A DNA stretch of 64,000 bases from Pseudomonadota bacterium (lineage in GTDB: Bacteria; Pseudomonadota; Gammaproteobacteria; Burkholderiales; Rhodocyclaceae): contig JAFEDJ010000021.1 in assembly GCA_018241685.1 (NCBI GenBank), positions 310,001-374,000 of the forward strand. Reading direction: 5' to 3'. The notes under the pieces were generated by a model. It saw only the letters and a list, made by a program, of their open reading frames with translations. It made no database searches and was not told the DNA's origin. A program made the translations under genes and the position numbers. Of this stretch, positions 1 through 8,977 are shown piece by piece. How positions within the stretch are numbered: position 1 is the first letter of the stretch; every line of letters begins with the position of its first letter.

Positions 1-1443
1 TACCTGATCAATTTCACCCCTCAAGAAACCCGCGTCGCCCTCATGCAGCAGGGCGTCGTGCAGGAAGTCCACGTCGAACGTACGGCGAGCCGCGGCATCG
101 TCGGCAACATCTACCTGGGCCGCGTCGTGCGCGTGCTGCCCGGCATGCAGTCGGCGTTCATGGACGTTGGCCTCGAACGCACCGCCTTCCTGCACGTAGC
201 CGACATCTGGGCCGACCGCCACCACGGCGACGCGCCGCGACCCATCGAACGCATCCTGTCGGAAGGGCAGAACCTGATCGTGCAGGTGCTGAAGGACCCC
301 CTCGGCACCAAGGGCGCCCGCCTGTCCACGCAGATCTCCATCGCCGGCCGCATGCTGGTCTACCTGCCCCAGGACAAGCACATCGGCATTTCCCAGCGGA
401 TCGGCGACGAGGCCGGCCGCGAAGCCCTGCGCGAGCGCGTCACGCGCCTGCTGCCGGCCGACGAGACCGGCGGCTACATCGTCCGCACGATGGCCGAGAA
501 CGCCAGCGATGAGGAGCTCGCCGCCGACATCGCCTACCTGCGCAAGCTGTGGGCCGAGATCAAGAACCGCAGCGTCGGCGCCCGTCCGCCCACGGTGCTG
601 TACCAGGACCTCAACCTGGCCCAGCGGGTGCTGCGCGACCTGGTCACCGACGCCACCACGCGGATCGTCGCCGACTCCCGCGAGAACTTCCAGAAGCTGA
701 CCGGCTTCGCCACCGAGTACATGCCGCAGGTGCTGCCGCTGCTCGACCACTACACGGGCGAGCGCCCGTTGTTCGACCTGCACGGCGTCGAGGCGGAGAT
801 CGAGAAGGCCCTGGCGCGGCGGGTGGAACTCAAGTCCGGTGGCTACCTGATCATCGACCAGACCGAGGCGATGACCACCATCGACGTGAACACCGGCGGC
901 TTCGTCGGCGCGCGCAACTTCGACGACACCATCTTCAAGACCAACCTCGAAGCGGCCCAGGCCATCGCCCGCCAGCTGCGCCTGCGTAACCTGGGCGGCA
1001 TCATCATCGTCGACTTCATCGACATGGAAAGCCCGGAACACCGTACCGCGGTGCTCGAAGAGTTCCGCAAGGCGCTGGCCCGCGACCACACCAAGATGAC
1101 GGTGAACGGTTTCACCACCCTCGGCCTGGTGGAGATGACCCGCAAGCGGACCCGCGAGTCCCTCGCCCACCTGCTGTGCGAGCCCTGTCCGACCTGTAAC
1201 GGGCGCGGCGAGGTGAAGACCGCCCGCACCGTTGCCTACGAGATCCTCCGCGAACTGCTGCGCGAGGCACGCCAGTTCAACGCCCGGGAGTTCCGCGTGC
1301 TCGCCGCACCGAACGTCATAGATCTGTTCCTGGAGGAAGAATCCCAGGCGCTGGGCATGCTGTCGGACTTCATCGGCAAGGCTATTTCCCTGCATCCCGA
1401 AGCCAGCTACGGCCAGGAACAGTTCGATATCGTGCTGCTCTGA
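1..1443 (+). CDS. rng: Ribonuclease G, 5' end outside the window
   Basis: Endoribonuclease of the RNase E/G family, which matures the 16S rRNA 5' end and cuts some mRNAs in the cytoplasm. The frame is open from base 1 (YLINFTPQETRVAL), which matches the usual RNase G N-terminus, so the ATG at 43 is internal and the true start lies upstream. An S1-like RNA-binding part covers about the first 120 residues. The catalytic DNase I-like part holds both metal-binding aspartates, in DVNTGG (near base 880) and in VDFIDM (near 1010). The Zn-link CEPCPTCNGRG follows near 1180. The stop TGA is at 1441-1443. The protein lacks the long C-terminal scaffold of RNase E, which separates RNase G from RNase E. 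A seven-base inverted repeat (1468-1487) follows without a T-run. Confidence 0.95.
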   Translation, partial: YLINFTPQETRVALMQQGVVQEVHVERTASRGIVGNIYLGRVVRVLPGMQSAFMDVGLERTAFLHVADIWADRHHGDAPRPIERILSEGQNLIVQVLKDPLGTKGARLSTQISIAGRMLVYLPQDKHIGISQRIGDEAGREALRERVTRLLPADETGGYIVRTMAENASDEELAADIAYLRKLWAEIKNRSVGARPPTVLYQDLNLAQRVLRDLVTDATTRIVADSRENFQKLTGFATEYMPQVLPLLDHYTGERPLFDLHGVEAEIEKALARRVELKSGGYLIIDQTEAMTTIDVNTGGFVGARNFDDTIFKTNLEAAQAIARQLRLRNLGGIIIVDFIDMESPEHRTAVLEEFRKALARDHTKMTVNGFTTLGLVEMTRKRTRESLAHLLCEPCPTCNGRGEVKTARTVAYEILRELLREARQFNAREFRVLAAPNVIDLFLEEESQALGMLSDFIGKAISLHPEASYGQEQFDIVLL

Positions 1444-1613
1444 CAACGACGTCCGCATCACCGCACCGATGTAGCGCATCCTACATCTGGCGCGGCCTGC
1501 GGCGGTTTTCTGCCCCTCGTCGGTGCATCGAAATATTCAATCGGCCAGCGATTGACGATGCAATCAAAGCGCCTTCAAAATCCGGCGCCTCGATACAGGC
1601 AGGACCACTTGCA

Positions 1614-2702
1614 ATGCATACCCAGAACATTCTCCAGGCCACCACCGGCCAGCATGCCGGCGCCGTGCGCATCGGTTTCAATCACGGCTACGCCTTCGAC
1701 GGCGACAGCGTCCGCCTCGACGCAGAGCTGCTGGTCGACAATCCCGATGCGACCGCCGATCAGGAATGGGCACTGCAACTGTGGGCCTGCGAGACGCCCT
1801 TCGCCGGTGAACCGGTTCCCGGCACCAAGGTCGCCGAGTTGCCGGTCGGCCAGCTCGACAGCCTCAACCAGAGCTGGGTCAGCGCCTTCACCGCGGCCCT
1901 GCCGCCTGCCGGCCATGCCGAGCACAGCATGGTACTGGTCCTCGCCAGCGGTCGCGACGGCCGGTTCGATGCGGTTCAGGATTTCGCCAACTTCCCGCGC
2001 GCGGAGAGCTTCATGCAGCCGCGTCTGGCTGGCGCCTCCGGCTTCAGCCTCGGCGAACAGAGCGTCGGCATGCATGTGGAAAGCCTCGAAAACCCCCGCG
2101 CCAGCGACAATCTGAGCGGCACCCTGTCCCTCGAACTGTGGGCCCTGGCCGCCCCCTACGCAGCCGGCATGCCCGATGGCACCCAGCTGGCCGCTGCCCA
2201 GCTTGGCTCCCTGGCCGGCCAGCATAGCTGGCAAGACCTCGACCTGACCCTGCCGCTGGCCGCCCGCCCTGTCGGTACCTGGCATGTCGCGCTGCTGCTG
2301 CGCGAATGGACCGCCAGCGGCTACGCAACCCGCGACTTCGCCAACTTCTCGCTGCCGGTCAGCTGGACCGCCGACGAAGAACCCGGTGCCACGTCCGAGC
2401 CCGTCAAGGCCGAACCGGCTGCCGAACCCGTCGCCCAGCCGAAGAAAGCCGGCAAGACCGCACCGAAAGCCGCCACCAAGGCTTCCGCAAAGTCTGCCAA
2501 GGCTGAACCGGCTGATACCACCAGCCGTGTCTCCATCAACACCGCCGGCAAGACCGAACTGGCCGCACTGAAGGGCCTGTCGAAGACAGCCGCCGCAGCC
2601 ATCATCGCCGCCCGCCCGTTCAAGACCATCGACGAACTGCTGACCGTCAAGGGCATCGGCGCCAAGCTGCTCGACAAGCTGAAGGGCAACCTGAGCCTGT
2701 AA
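1614..2702 (+). CDS. Helix-hairpin-helix protein with duplicated beta-type domain
   Basis: 362-residue protein of unknown role. Three parts can be seen. Residues about 15-130 and 140-260 look like two copies of one domain: each has an LQLWAC/LELWAL strand, a P-G-T segment, then a hydrophobic strand ending in DFANF. A linker (about 265-305) rich in Ala, Lys and Pro resembles a histone-H1-like tail. Residues about 306-362 form a ComEA-like helix-hairpin-helix domain (VSINTAGKTELAALKGLS, then VKGIGAKLLDKL), a fold that usually binds DNA backbone. There is no signal peptide, so it is probably cytoplasmic. The ribosome binding site is weak. The helix-hairpin-helix assignment is firm; the function is not known. 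Confidence 0.8.
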   Translation: MHTQNILQATTGQHAGAVRIGFNHGYAFDGDSVRLDAELLVDNPDATADQEWALQLWACETPFAGEPVPGTKVAELPVGQLDSLNQSWVSAFTAALPPAGHAEHSMVLVLASGRDGRFDAVQDFANFPRAESFMQPRLAGASGFSLGEQSVGMHVESLENPRASDNLSGTLSLELWALAAPYAAGMPDGTQLAAAQLGSLAGQHSWQDLDLTLPLAARPVGTWHVALLLREWTASGYATRDFANFSLPVSWTADEEPGATSEPVKAEPAAEPVAQPKKAGKTAPKAATKASAKSAKAEPADTTSRVSINTAGKTELAALKGLSKTAAAAIIAARPFKTIDELLTVKGIGAKLLDKLKGNLSL

Positions 2703-2767
2703 GCACGGCTCCGGCACGCATCGCGAGGCCCGGCCCGGATCAACTCCGGCGCCTGGCCTTCTTCATT

Positions 2768-3301
2768 TCAGGGACCCGCGCCCGGCGTCCACACCCCGTC
2801 GCCGGTGGCCTCCAGCCAGCACAACCAGGCCCGCACATCGAACTCGAACTGGTGGTAATCCGGCTCCATGCGGCAGCACAGCTGGTAGAAGGCCTTGTCA
2901 TGCTGGCGCTCCTTCAGGTGGGCCAGCTCGTGCACCACGATCATGCGCAGAAATTCCGGCGGCGCCTCGCGGAACAGGTTGGCGACGCGGATCTCCCGCT
3001 TGGTCTTGAGCTTGCCGCCCTGGACGCGCGCCACCGTGGTGTGCGTGCCCAGCGCATTGTGGATGGTCTGCAGCTTGCCGTCGAAAGCCACCTTGCTGAG
3101 GGGCTCCGCATTGCGCAGATGGCGCGCCTTCAGCTCCGTCACATACTCGTAGAGGGCCGTGTCGTTGCGCACGCCGTGGGTCTGCGGGTACTTCTTCAGC
3201 AGCAGCGGGCCGAGGCGATGCTCTTCCAGCAACTCGCGCACCTGGCCGACCAGATGCTCGGGGTAACCGAAAAGGTACTTGAGGGACAGAGGAGCGGACA
3301 T
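2768..3301 (-). CDS. YgjP/DUF45-type zinc metallopeptidase
   Basis: 177-residue protein with the zinc motif VVHELAHLKERQHDKAF (HExxH plus a downstream His), followed by Y-H-x-F-E and a C-terminal tryptophan-rich helix, as in the M48-related YgjP family of small cytoplasmic metal-dependent hydrolases. I chose the ATG at 3299-3301 (MSAPLSLKYLFGYPEHL). The frame stays open upstream to 3673, but that extension is Ala/Arg-rich, overlaps the divergent TolC-like gene and has no family character. Transcription is convergent with the gene ending at 2702. Substrate unknown. Confidence 0.82.
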   Translation of the reverse strand: MSAPLSLKYLFGYPEHLVGQVRELLEEHRLGPLLLKKYPQTHGVRNDTALYEYVTELKARHLRNAEPLSKVAFDGKLQTIHNALGTHTTVARVQGGKLKTKREIRVANLFREAPPEFLRMIVVHELAHLKERQHDKAFYQLCCRMEPDYHQFEFDVRAWLCWLEATGDGVWTPGAGP

Positions 3302-3396
3302 CGGTGACGCAGACAAAACGGAAGGACGTGATTCTAACGGTTGACGCCGGGTCACTTTGATCTTCCGCAATGCGGTGTTCATCCTGTTGGCGTAAT

Positions 3397-3418
3397 TTAC
3401 TGACCAATAAGTCATTAA
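3397..3418. promoter_or_regulatory. TetR-type dyad operator candidate
   Basis: Two eight-base half sites, TTACTGAC and GTCATTAA, match as an inverted repeat at seven of eight positions around a six-base spacer. The dyad sits 20 bases before the start of the TolC-like gene in the 136-base divergent gap. Efflux operons of this composition are commonly repressed by a TetR-family protein, often encoded next to them; none is visible in this window. The regulator is inferred only from symmetry and position. Confidence 0.4.
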
Positions 3419-3437
3419 TTCCCCGGCGGAGGATTCG

Positions 3438-4778
3438 ATGAAGGCTCCCCGTACCCACCTCGGACCTGTCATAAGCCCGTGCCGCTTGGTACGGCCCGCG
3501 TTGCTGGCGGCGCTCCTCGCCACCACACTGCCGGCCTGGTCAGCCGAAACCCTGGCCGACGCGTGGCGCCAGGCCCTGTCCGCGGATGCCCGCCTGCGTG
3601 CCGCCGACGCCGACGCCGATGCGGCCCGCGCCACCCGCGCTGCCGCCCGCGGACTGGCGCTACCGAAAGCCACCGCCAGCTCCAGCTACACGATGCTGAG
3701 CCGGGAGCCGGCCGCGCTGATCGGCCTGCCGTCCATCCCCGGCATCAACCTGCCCGACCAGATGCCGCTGTCGGAACGCAACTACGCAACCCATGCGCTG
3801 CAGGCCACATTGCCGGTCTACACCGGTGGCCGCATCAGTGCCGCAGTGAATGCCGCCGAAGCCGGCGTGCAGGCGAGCGGCTTCGAACGCACTCGCAGCG
3901 AGCAGGCCGTCAAGCTCGACGTCGCCGAAACCTACCTGAACGTTCTGCGGGCACGTAGCGCATTGGCGGCCGCCGAGCGCCACCTGGCCGCCCTCGACGC
4001 CCACGCCGCCGACGTGGCCGAACTCGGCAAGCAGGGCCTGGTCGCCCGCAACGACATCCTGTCGGTCGCCGTCGCCCAAGCGGATGCGCGCCAGCGCCGG
4101 ACTCAGGCCCGCAATGCCGCCGAGCTCGCCGCCGCGGCCTACAATCGCCTGCTCGGCCGCCCGCTCGACAACCCGGTGGACGTCGCCGAGCCCGCCAGCG
4201 ACATGCCCAGCCGCCCGGACATCGCCGCCCTCGAAGCCCGTGCCCGCGGCCAGCGCCCGGAAATCGCGCTGCTCGGTGCCCACGCCGAAGCCACCGACCA
4301 CGAAGCCGAGATGGAACGCGCCGGTACCCGCCCACAGGTCGGCATCAAGGCCGCCGTGATGCACGAGGACAACCGCTACCGGGTCAACCAGGACGTTGCC
4401 CAGCTGATGGTCGGCGTGCAGTGGGACATCTTCGACGGCAACGTGCAGCACCGTCGCGCCGATGCCGCCACGGCCCGCGCCCGCGCCGCCCGCGAGCGGC
4501 AAGACGACGCGGCCAGCCTGATCGCGCTGGAAGTCCGCAAGGAATGGCTGGCCGTCGGCGAGGCCGACGAACGCCTGGCCACCACCCGCACCGCCCTGGC
4601 CCAGGCCGACGAGAACCTGCGGGTGGCCCGCGACCGCTACCGCAACGGCGTCGGCACCCACACCGAGGTGCTCGACGCGGAAGCCCTGCGCAGCCTCACC
4701 GACAGCAACCACCTCAACGCCCACTACGATCTCCACCTCGCCCGGCTCCGGCTCAAGAAGGCCGTCGGCGAGCTGTAA
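3438..4778 (+). CDS. TolC-family outer-membrane efflux channel
   Basis: 446-residue protein with a signal peptide (hydrophobic core ALLAALLATTLPAWSA, residues about 22-36) and two repeated coiled-coil halves rich in Ala, Arg and Asp, as in the OEP/TolC family of trimeric outer-membrane channels. A strong GGAGGA ribosome binding site lies seven bases before the ATG. It is the first gene of a five-gene export operon; only 13 bases separate it from the HlyD-like gene. It should supply the outer-membrane exit for the pump encoded downstream. The exported substrate cannot be told from sequence. Confidence 0.9.
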   Translation: MKAPRTHLGPVISPCRLVRPALLAALLATTLPAWSAETLADAWRQALSADARLRAADADADAARATRAAARGLALPKATASSSYTMLSREPAALIGLPSIPGINLPDQMPLSERNYATHALQATLPVYTGGRISAAVNAAEAGVQASGFERTRSEQAVKLDVAETYLNVLRARSALAAAERHLAALDAHAADVAELGKQGLVARNDILSVAVAQADARQRRTQARNAAELAAAAYNRLLGRPLDNPVDVAEPASDMPSRPDIAALEARARGQRPEIALLGAHAEATDHEAEMERAGTRPQVGIKAAVMHEDNRYRVNQDVAQLMVGVQWDIFDGNVQHRRADAATARARAARERQDDAASLIALEVRKEWLAVGEADERLATTRTALAQADENLRVARDRYRNGVGTHTEVLDAEALRSLTDSNHLNAHYDLHLARLRLKKAVGEL

Positions 4779-4791
4779 CGGGAGCCTCGCC

Positions 4792-5859
4792 ATGCGATTC
4801 GACAAGAAGAACCTCCTGATCGGCCTCGTGGCCGTGGCCGTCGTCGGCGGCGGCATCTGGGCGTGGCAGCGCTTTGCCGGCAGCGGCGCCCTGCCGGAAG
4901 GCCTGATCCAGGCCAACGGCCGTATCGAGGGCGACCACACGACGGTGGCCAGCAAGCTGCCCGGGCGCATCGCCGTACTGAAGGTGCGCGAGGGCGACGC
5001 CGTGCAGGCCGGGCAGGTACTCGCCCAGCTCGAAGACACCCAGCTCGCCGCCAAACAGCAGCAGGCCGATGCCGCCGTCGCGACGATTGCCGCCCAACTC
5101 CAGTCCGCACGCGCCCAACTGGCCATCGCCCGCCGTGAAGTGCCGCTGGCCGAGGCCAGCGCCGACGCCGTGCTCGCCAAGGCCCGCGCCGCCGAAGCCC
5201 AGGCGGCCAAGGATGCCCGGCGCTTCGACGAGTTGGCCGAGCGCGGTACCGTCGAACCCCGCCGCGCCGAGCAGATGCGCCTCGCCCACACGGCGTCCGC
5301 CGCCGACCTGCGCCAGGCCGAGCAGAGCGTCAGCTCCGCCCTCCTGGGCCACGACAAGGTGAAAGCCCGCGAGAACGACGTCGCCGCGCTGGAAGCCGGC
5401 CTGCGCCAGGCCGAGGCAGCGGCGAAGGAAGTCGCCAGCCTGGTGGACGACCTCACCTTGCGCACGCCGACCGGCGGCGTGATCCTCACCCGCCTGCGCG
5501 AAGCGGGCGAGATGGTTGCCGCCGGCACGCCCATCTTCGACCTGGTGGACCTCGACAAGCTCTACCTCAAGGTCTATGTGCCCGAAAAGCAGATCGGCCA
5601 GTTGCGCCTCGGCCTGCCGGCCCAGGTGTATACCGACGCCTTCCCCGACAAGACCTTTCCCGCCACCACCCGCTACATCGCGTCCCAGGCCGAGTTCACG
5701 CCGAAGGAAGTGCAGACTCCCGACGAGCGGGTCAAGCTGACTTATGCGGTGAAGCTCTACTTCGACGCCAACCCCGAACACCGCCTGACCCCGGGCGTAC
5801 CCGCCGACGCGGTGATCCGCTGGCGGGACGGCGTGCCCTGGCAGGCCCCACGCTGGTAA
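4792..5859 (+). CDS. HlyD/YbhG-type membrane fusion protein
   Basis: 355-residue periplasmic adaptor. One N-terminal membrane anchor (residues about 9-27, LLIGLVAVAVVGGGIWAW) is followed by the biotinyl-lipoyl half (VASKLPGRIAVLKVREGD), a long alpha-helical hairpin rich in Ala, Gln and Arg (about 85-215), then the second lipoyl half (LRTPTGGVILTRLREAGE) and a beta-barrel domain. It should link the inner-membrane ABC transporter to the TolC-like channel. It sits between those genes with gaps of 13 and 8 bases. Confidence 0.92.
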   Translation: MRFDKKNLLIGLVAVAVVGGGIWAWQRFAGSGALPEGLIQANGRIEGDHTTVASKLPGRIAVLKVREGDAVQAGQVLAQLEDTQLAAKQQQADAAVATIAAQLQSARAQLAIARREVPLAEASADAVLAKARAAEAQAAKDARRFDELAERGTVEPRRAEQMRLAHTASAADLRQAEQSVSSALLGHDKVKARENDVAALEAGLRQAEAAAKEVASLVDDLTLRTPTGGVILTRLREAGEMVAAGTPIFDLVDLDKLYLKVYVPEKQIGQLRLGLPAQVYTDAFPDKTFPATTRYIASQAEFTPKEVQTPDERVKLTYAVKLYFDANPEHRLTPGVPADAVIRWRDGVPWQAPRW

Positions 5860-5867
5860 CGCAGACC

Positions 5868-7826
5868 ATGTCCGCACCGGCGATCCGCGTCGAAGACTTC
5901 ATCAAGCGCTACGGCAAGCGCGTGGCAGCCGACGGTCTGGCGCTGACGGTGCAGCGTGGCGAAATCTACGGCCTGGTCGGAGCCGACGGGGCCGGCAAGT
6001 CCAGCCTGATGAAGTCGGTGGCCGGCGTGCTGGCCCACGACGGCGGCACGGTGGAAGTCTTCGGCACCGTCATCGATTCCGAGCGGGCCGCCGAGAAGGT
6101 CAAGCAACGCATCGGCTTTCTGCCCCAAGGGCTGGGCCTCAATCTCTACCCGGACCTGTCCATCGAGGAGAACGTGGATTTCTTCGGCCGCCTGCGTGGT
6201 GTGCCGGGCGCGAAGCTGGCCGAGCGCAAGAACATGCTCCTCGGCATGACCCGCCTTGACGCCTTCCGCAGCCGCCCGATGCGCCAGCTGTCCGGCGGCA
6301 TGAAGCAGAAGCTCGGGCTGGTGTGCACGCTGATCCACGAACCCGAGCTGGTGATCCTCGACGAGCCGACCACCGGCGTCGATCCGGTGTCGCGCCGCGA
6401 TTTCTGGGCCATCCTCGGCAAGCTGCTGGAGGAAAAGGGCATCACCGCGCTGGTGTCCACCGCCTACCTGGACGAAGCCGACCGCTTCCACCGCGTGTCC
6501 CTGTTCCACGAGGGCAAGGTGATGGGCGAAGGCACGCCGGCCGAACTGATCGCCCGCGTGCCCGGCACCCTCGCCCTGTTCCGCGCCGAACCCCAGGCCG
6601 ACGCGCTGCCACGCCTGAAGGCGCAGTTTCCGCAGACCGAAGCGATGGGAGCCTGGCTGCGGGTGTTTGCCGAAGGGCTGGATGCGGCCCAAGCGCGTGC
6701 GGCGGTCGACACCTGCCTCGCCGCGTCCGCCCCCGCCGATACCACCATCCATCTCAGTGACTGGTTTGCCCGCGAGCCCGAACTGGAGGATGTCTTCGTC
6801 GCCATGCTGCGCCAGCGCGGCGCCCGCCTCAACACCAGCCTGCCCGCCGATGCGCCCGCCGCCGCACCGACCTCGACGCTGGCCATCGAAGCCACCGGCC
6901 TGACCCGTGTCTTCGGCGACTTCCGCGCCGCCGACGCAGTCAGCTTCGCGGTACCCCAGGGCGAGATCTTCGGCCTGCTCGGCGCCAACGGGGCCGGCAA
7001 GACCACCGTGATCAAGATGCTCACCGGCATCCTCAAGCCCTCGTCGGGCGCTGGCCGGGTCGCCGGTGCCGACATGCGCAGTGCCGGGCTGGCGATCAAG
7101 GAACGCATCGGCTACATGAGCCAGGCCTTCTCCCTGTACCACGACCTGTCGGTGGTCGAGAACATCCGCCTGTACGCCGGCATCTACGGCCTCGACGATC
7201 GCCGCGCGCGCCAGCGCAGCGACTGGGTGATCGGCATGGCCGGGCTGGCTGGCTTCGAGAACGACGCGGCCGGCCGCCTGCCAATGGGCCTGCGCCAACG
7301 CCTGGCCCTCGGCTGCGCGCTGGTCCATGAACCGCGCGTGCTGTTCCTCGACGAGCCCACTTCCGGCGTCGACCCGATCGGCCGGCGCATGTTCTGGGAC
7401 ATTCTGTTCCACCTGTCGCGGCGCGAAGGCGTGGCGATCCTGGTGACCACCCACTACATGAGCGAGGCCGAGCACTGCGACCACCTGGCCCTGATGTTTG
7501 CCGGCCGCGTCGTCGCCGACGCCTCGCCTGAGGCCATGAAGCAGGCGCTGATCGCCAGCGCCGGCCAGTTGCTGGAGCTGCGCGTCGACCGCCCGGTGCC
7601 GGCCCAGAACGCGCTGCGCGACGCCGGCTTCGCCAACGTAGCCTTGCACGGGCGCGCCGTGCACCTGCTGTCACGCGAAGCCGACACCGACCGTGAACGC
7701 CTGCCGGCCCTGCTCGACAAGGCCGGCATCGCGGTGCAGTCGGTAGGCCTGCGCCCGCTGTCGATGGAGGACGTCTTCGTGCAGCGCATCACCGCGCTGG
7801 AAGACGCCGGACGGAGATCGCCATGA
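5868..7826 (+). CDS. ABC exporter ATPase with two fused nucleotide-binding domains (YbhF-like)
   Basis: 652-residue protein made of two ABC ATPase domains in one chain. Domain 1 (about 1-300) has Walker A GADGAGKSS, signature LSGGMKQKL and Walker B LVILDEPTTGVDP. Domain 2 (about 340-640) has Walker A GANGAGKTT and Walker B VLFLDEPTSGVDP, but its signature region reads LPMGLRQRL in place of LSGGQ, so one composite ATP site may be degenerate. The layout matches E. coli YbhF and fits a drug or toxic-compound exporter with the two ABC-2 permeases that follow. The stop overlaps the next start by four bases (ATGA), which indicates translational coupling. Confidence 0.93.
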   Translation: MSAPAIRVEDFIKRYGKRVAADGLALTVQRGEIYGLVGADGAGKSSLMKSVAGVLAHDGGTVEVFGTVIDSERAAEKVKQRIGFLPQGLGLNLYPDLSIEENVDFFGRLRGVPGAKLAERKNMLLGMTRLDAFRSRPMRQLSGGMKQKLGLVCTLIHEPELVILDEPTTGVDPVSRRDFWAILGKLLEEKGITALVSTAYLDEADRFHRVSLFHEGKVMGEGTPAELIARVPGTLALFRAEPQADALPRLKAQFPQTEAMGAWLRVFAEGLDAAQARAAVDTCLAASAPADTTIHLSDWFAREPELEDVFVAMLRQRGARLNTSLPADAPAAAPTSTLAIEATGLTRVFGDFRAADAVSFAVPQGEIFGLLGANGAGKTTVIKMLTGILKPSSGAGRVAGADMRSAGLAIKERIGYMSQAFSLYHDLSVVENIRLYAGIYGLDDRRARQRSDWVIGMAGLAGFENDAAGRLPMGLRQRLALGCALVHEPRVLFLDEPTSGVDPIGRRMFWDILFHLSRREGVAILVTTHYMSEAEHCDHLALMFAGRVVADASPEAMKQALIASAGQLLELRVDRPVPAQNALRDAGFANVALHGRAVHLLSREADTDRERLPALLDKAGIAVQSVGLRPLSMEDVFVQRITALEDAGRRSP

Positions 7827-8977
7827 ACGGCCAACGCATCGTCGCCCTGGCCTGGAAGGAATGGCGCGAGATCATCCGCGACCGCCTGTTCTTCGCGCTG
7901 GCCTTCGTCGTGCCGGCCATGCTGATGCTGCTGTTCGGCTACGGCCTGACGCTGGACGTGGAAAACCTGCCCTTCGCGGTGGTCGATTACGACAAGACCG
8001 CCGCCAGCCGCGACTACGCCTACCGCTTCATCTCTTCACGCTACTTCGCCTTCCAGGGCTACGCCGCCGACGAGCACGACGTGGACGCGCTGCTCGCCGA
8101 CAACAAGGTGCGCATGGTGCTGGTAATCCCGCCGCGCTTCGACGAACGCCTTGGCCGCGGCGAACCGGCGCCGGTGCAGGTGCTGATCGACGGCACCTTC
8201 CCGGAACGCACCCAGACCAGCATGGGCTACGTGGCAGCCATCAACAGCGCGGTGAGCCTCGACAACATGGCCCACGCCCTGTCCCGCGTACGCGGCATTC
8301 CGCTCGCCGAGGCGCGCCAGCGGGTCCAGCCGATCAAGCTGGAAGTGCGCTACCTCTACAACCAGAGCGTCAAGAGCATCTGGTCGCTGGCGCCCAAACT
8401 GATCATGCTGATCATGATGTTGTCGCCGCCCTTCCTCACAGCAGTCGGCGTGGTGCGCGAGAAGGAGTCCGGCTCCATCTTCAACATCTACTCGTCCACC
8501 GTGTCGCCGGGCGAATTCCTGCTCGGCAAGCTGGCGCCCTACGTAGCGATCTCCATCGCCAACGCGATGTTCCTGTGGCTGCTCGCTACCTGGCTGTTCG
8601 GCGCGCCTTTCAAGGGCGACCCGCTGTTCTTCGCCTTCGCCACGGTGCTCTACGTCATCTGCACCACCGGCATCGGGCTGGTGATCTCGATGCTGGTGCA
8701 GACCCAGGTGGCGGCCATGATCGTCGCCAGCATCGTCAGCATCATCCCTGCGGTGCTCTACTCCGGCGTGCTGCTGCCGCTGCCTTCCCTGTCGCCGGCG
8801 GCATCGATGCTGGCCCACGCGCTGCCGCCGATGTACTACACCAACATCGTCGTCGGCTGCTTCCTGAAGGCGGTGAGCTGGCATGCCCTGTGGCTCGAGG
8901 TGCTGGTGCTGGCCGCCTACGCGGTAGGCCTGTTCGGGCTGGGCTACCTGTTGTTCACCAAGAGGCCGAGATCATGA
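7823..8977 (+). CDS. ABC-2 type permease (YbhS-like)
   Basis: 384-residue inner-membrane permease. One membrane span near residues 22-45 is followed by a large extracytoplasmic domain (about 46-180) and then a C-terminal block of five spans, the usual ABC-2/CcmB-like layout. The conserved coupling segment VVREKESGSIFNIYSSTVS lies near residue 210. It pairs with the next permease as a heterodimer driven by the two-domain ATPase. It overlaps both neighbours by four bases (ATGA on each side). Confidence 0.92.
   Translation: MNGQRIVALAWKEWREIIRDRLFFALAFVVPAMLMLLFGYGLTLDVENLPFAVVDYDKTAASRDYAYRFISSRYFAFQGYAADEHDVDALLADNKVRMVLVIPPRFDERLGRGEPAPVQVLIDGTFPERTQTSMGYVAAINSAVSLDNMAHALSRVRGIPLAEARQRVQPIKLEVRYLYNQSVKSIWSLAPKLIMLIMMLSPPFLTAVGVVREKESGSIFNIYSSTVSPGEFLLGKLAPYVAISIANAMFLWLLATWLFGAPFKGDPLFFAFATVLYVICTTGIGLVISMLVQTQVAAMIVASIVSIIPAVLYSGVLLPLPSLSPAASMLAHALPPMYYTNIVVGCFLKAVSWHALWLEVLVLAAYAVGLFGLGYLLFTKRPRS

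Noticed and set aside
1468..1487. GATGTAG/CTACATC hairpin after rng as a terminator
   Set aside because: Only a seven-base stem and no T-run; too weak to call.
3302..3673. N-terminal extension of the YgjP-like peptidase
   Set aside because: Low-complexity Ala/Arg sequence that overlaps the divergent TolC-like gene; the family start fits the ATG at 3301.
3660..7664. Long minus-strand frames opposite the HlyD and ABC ATPase genes
   Set aside because: Antisense shadows of high-GC genes; the plus strand encodes the full set of ABC and adaptor motifs.
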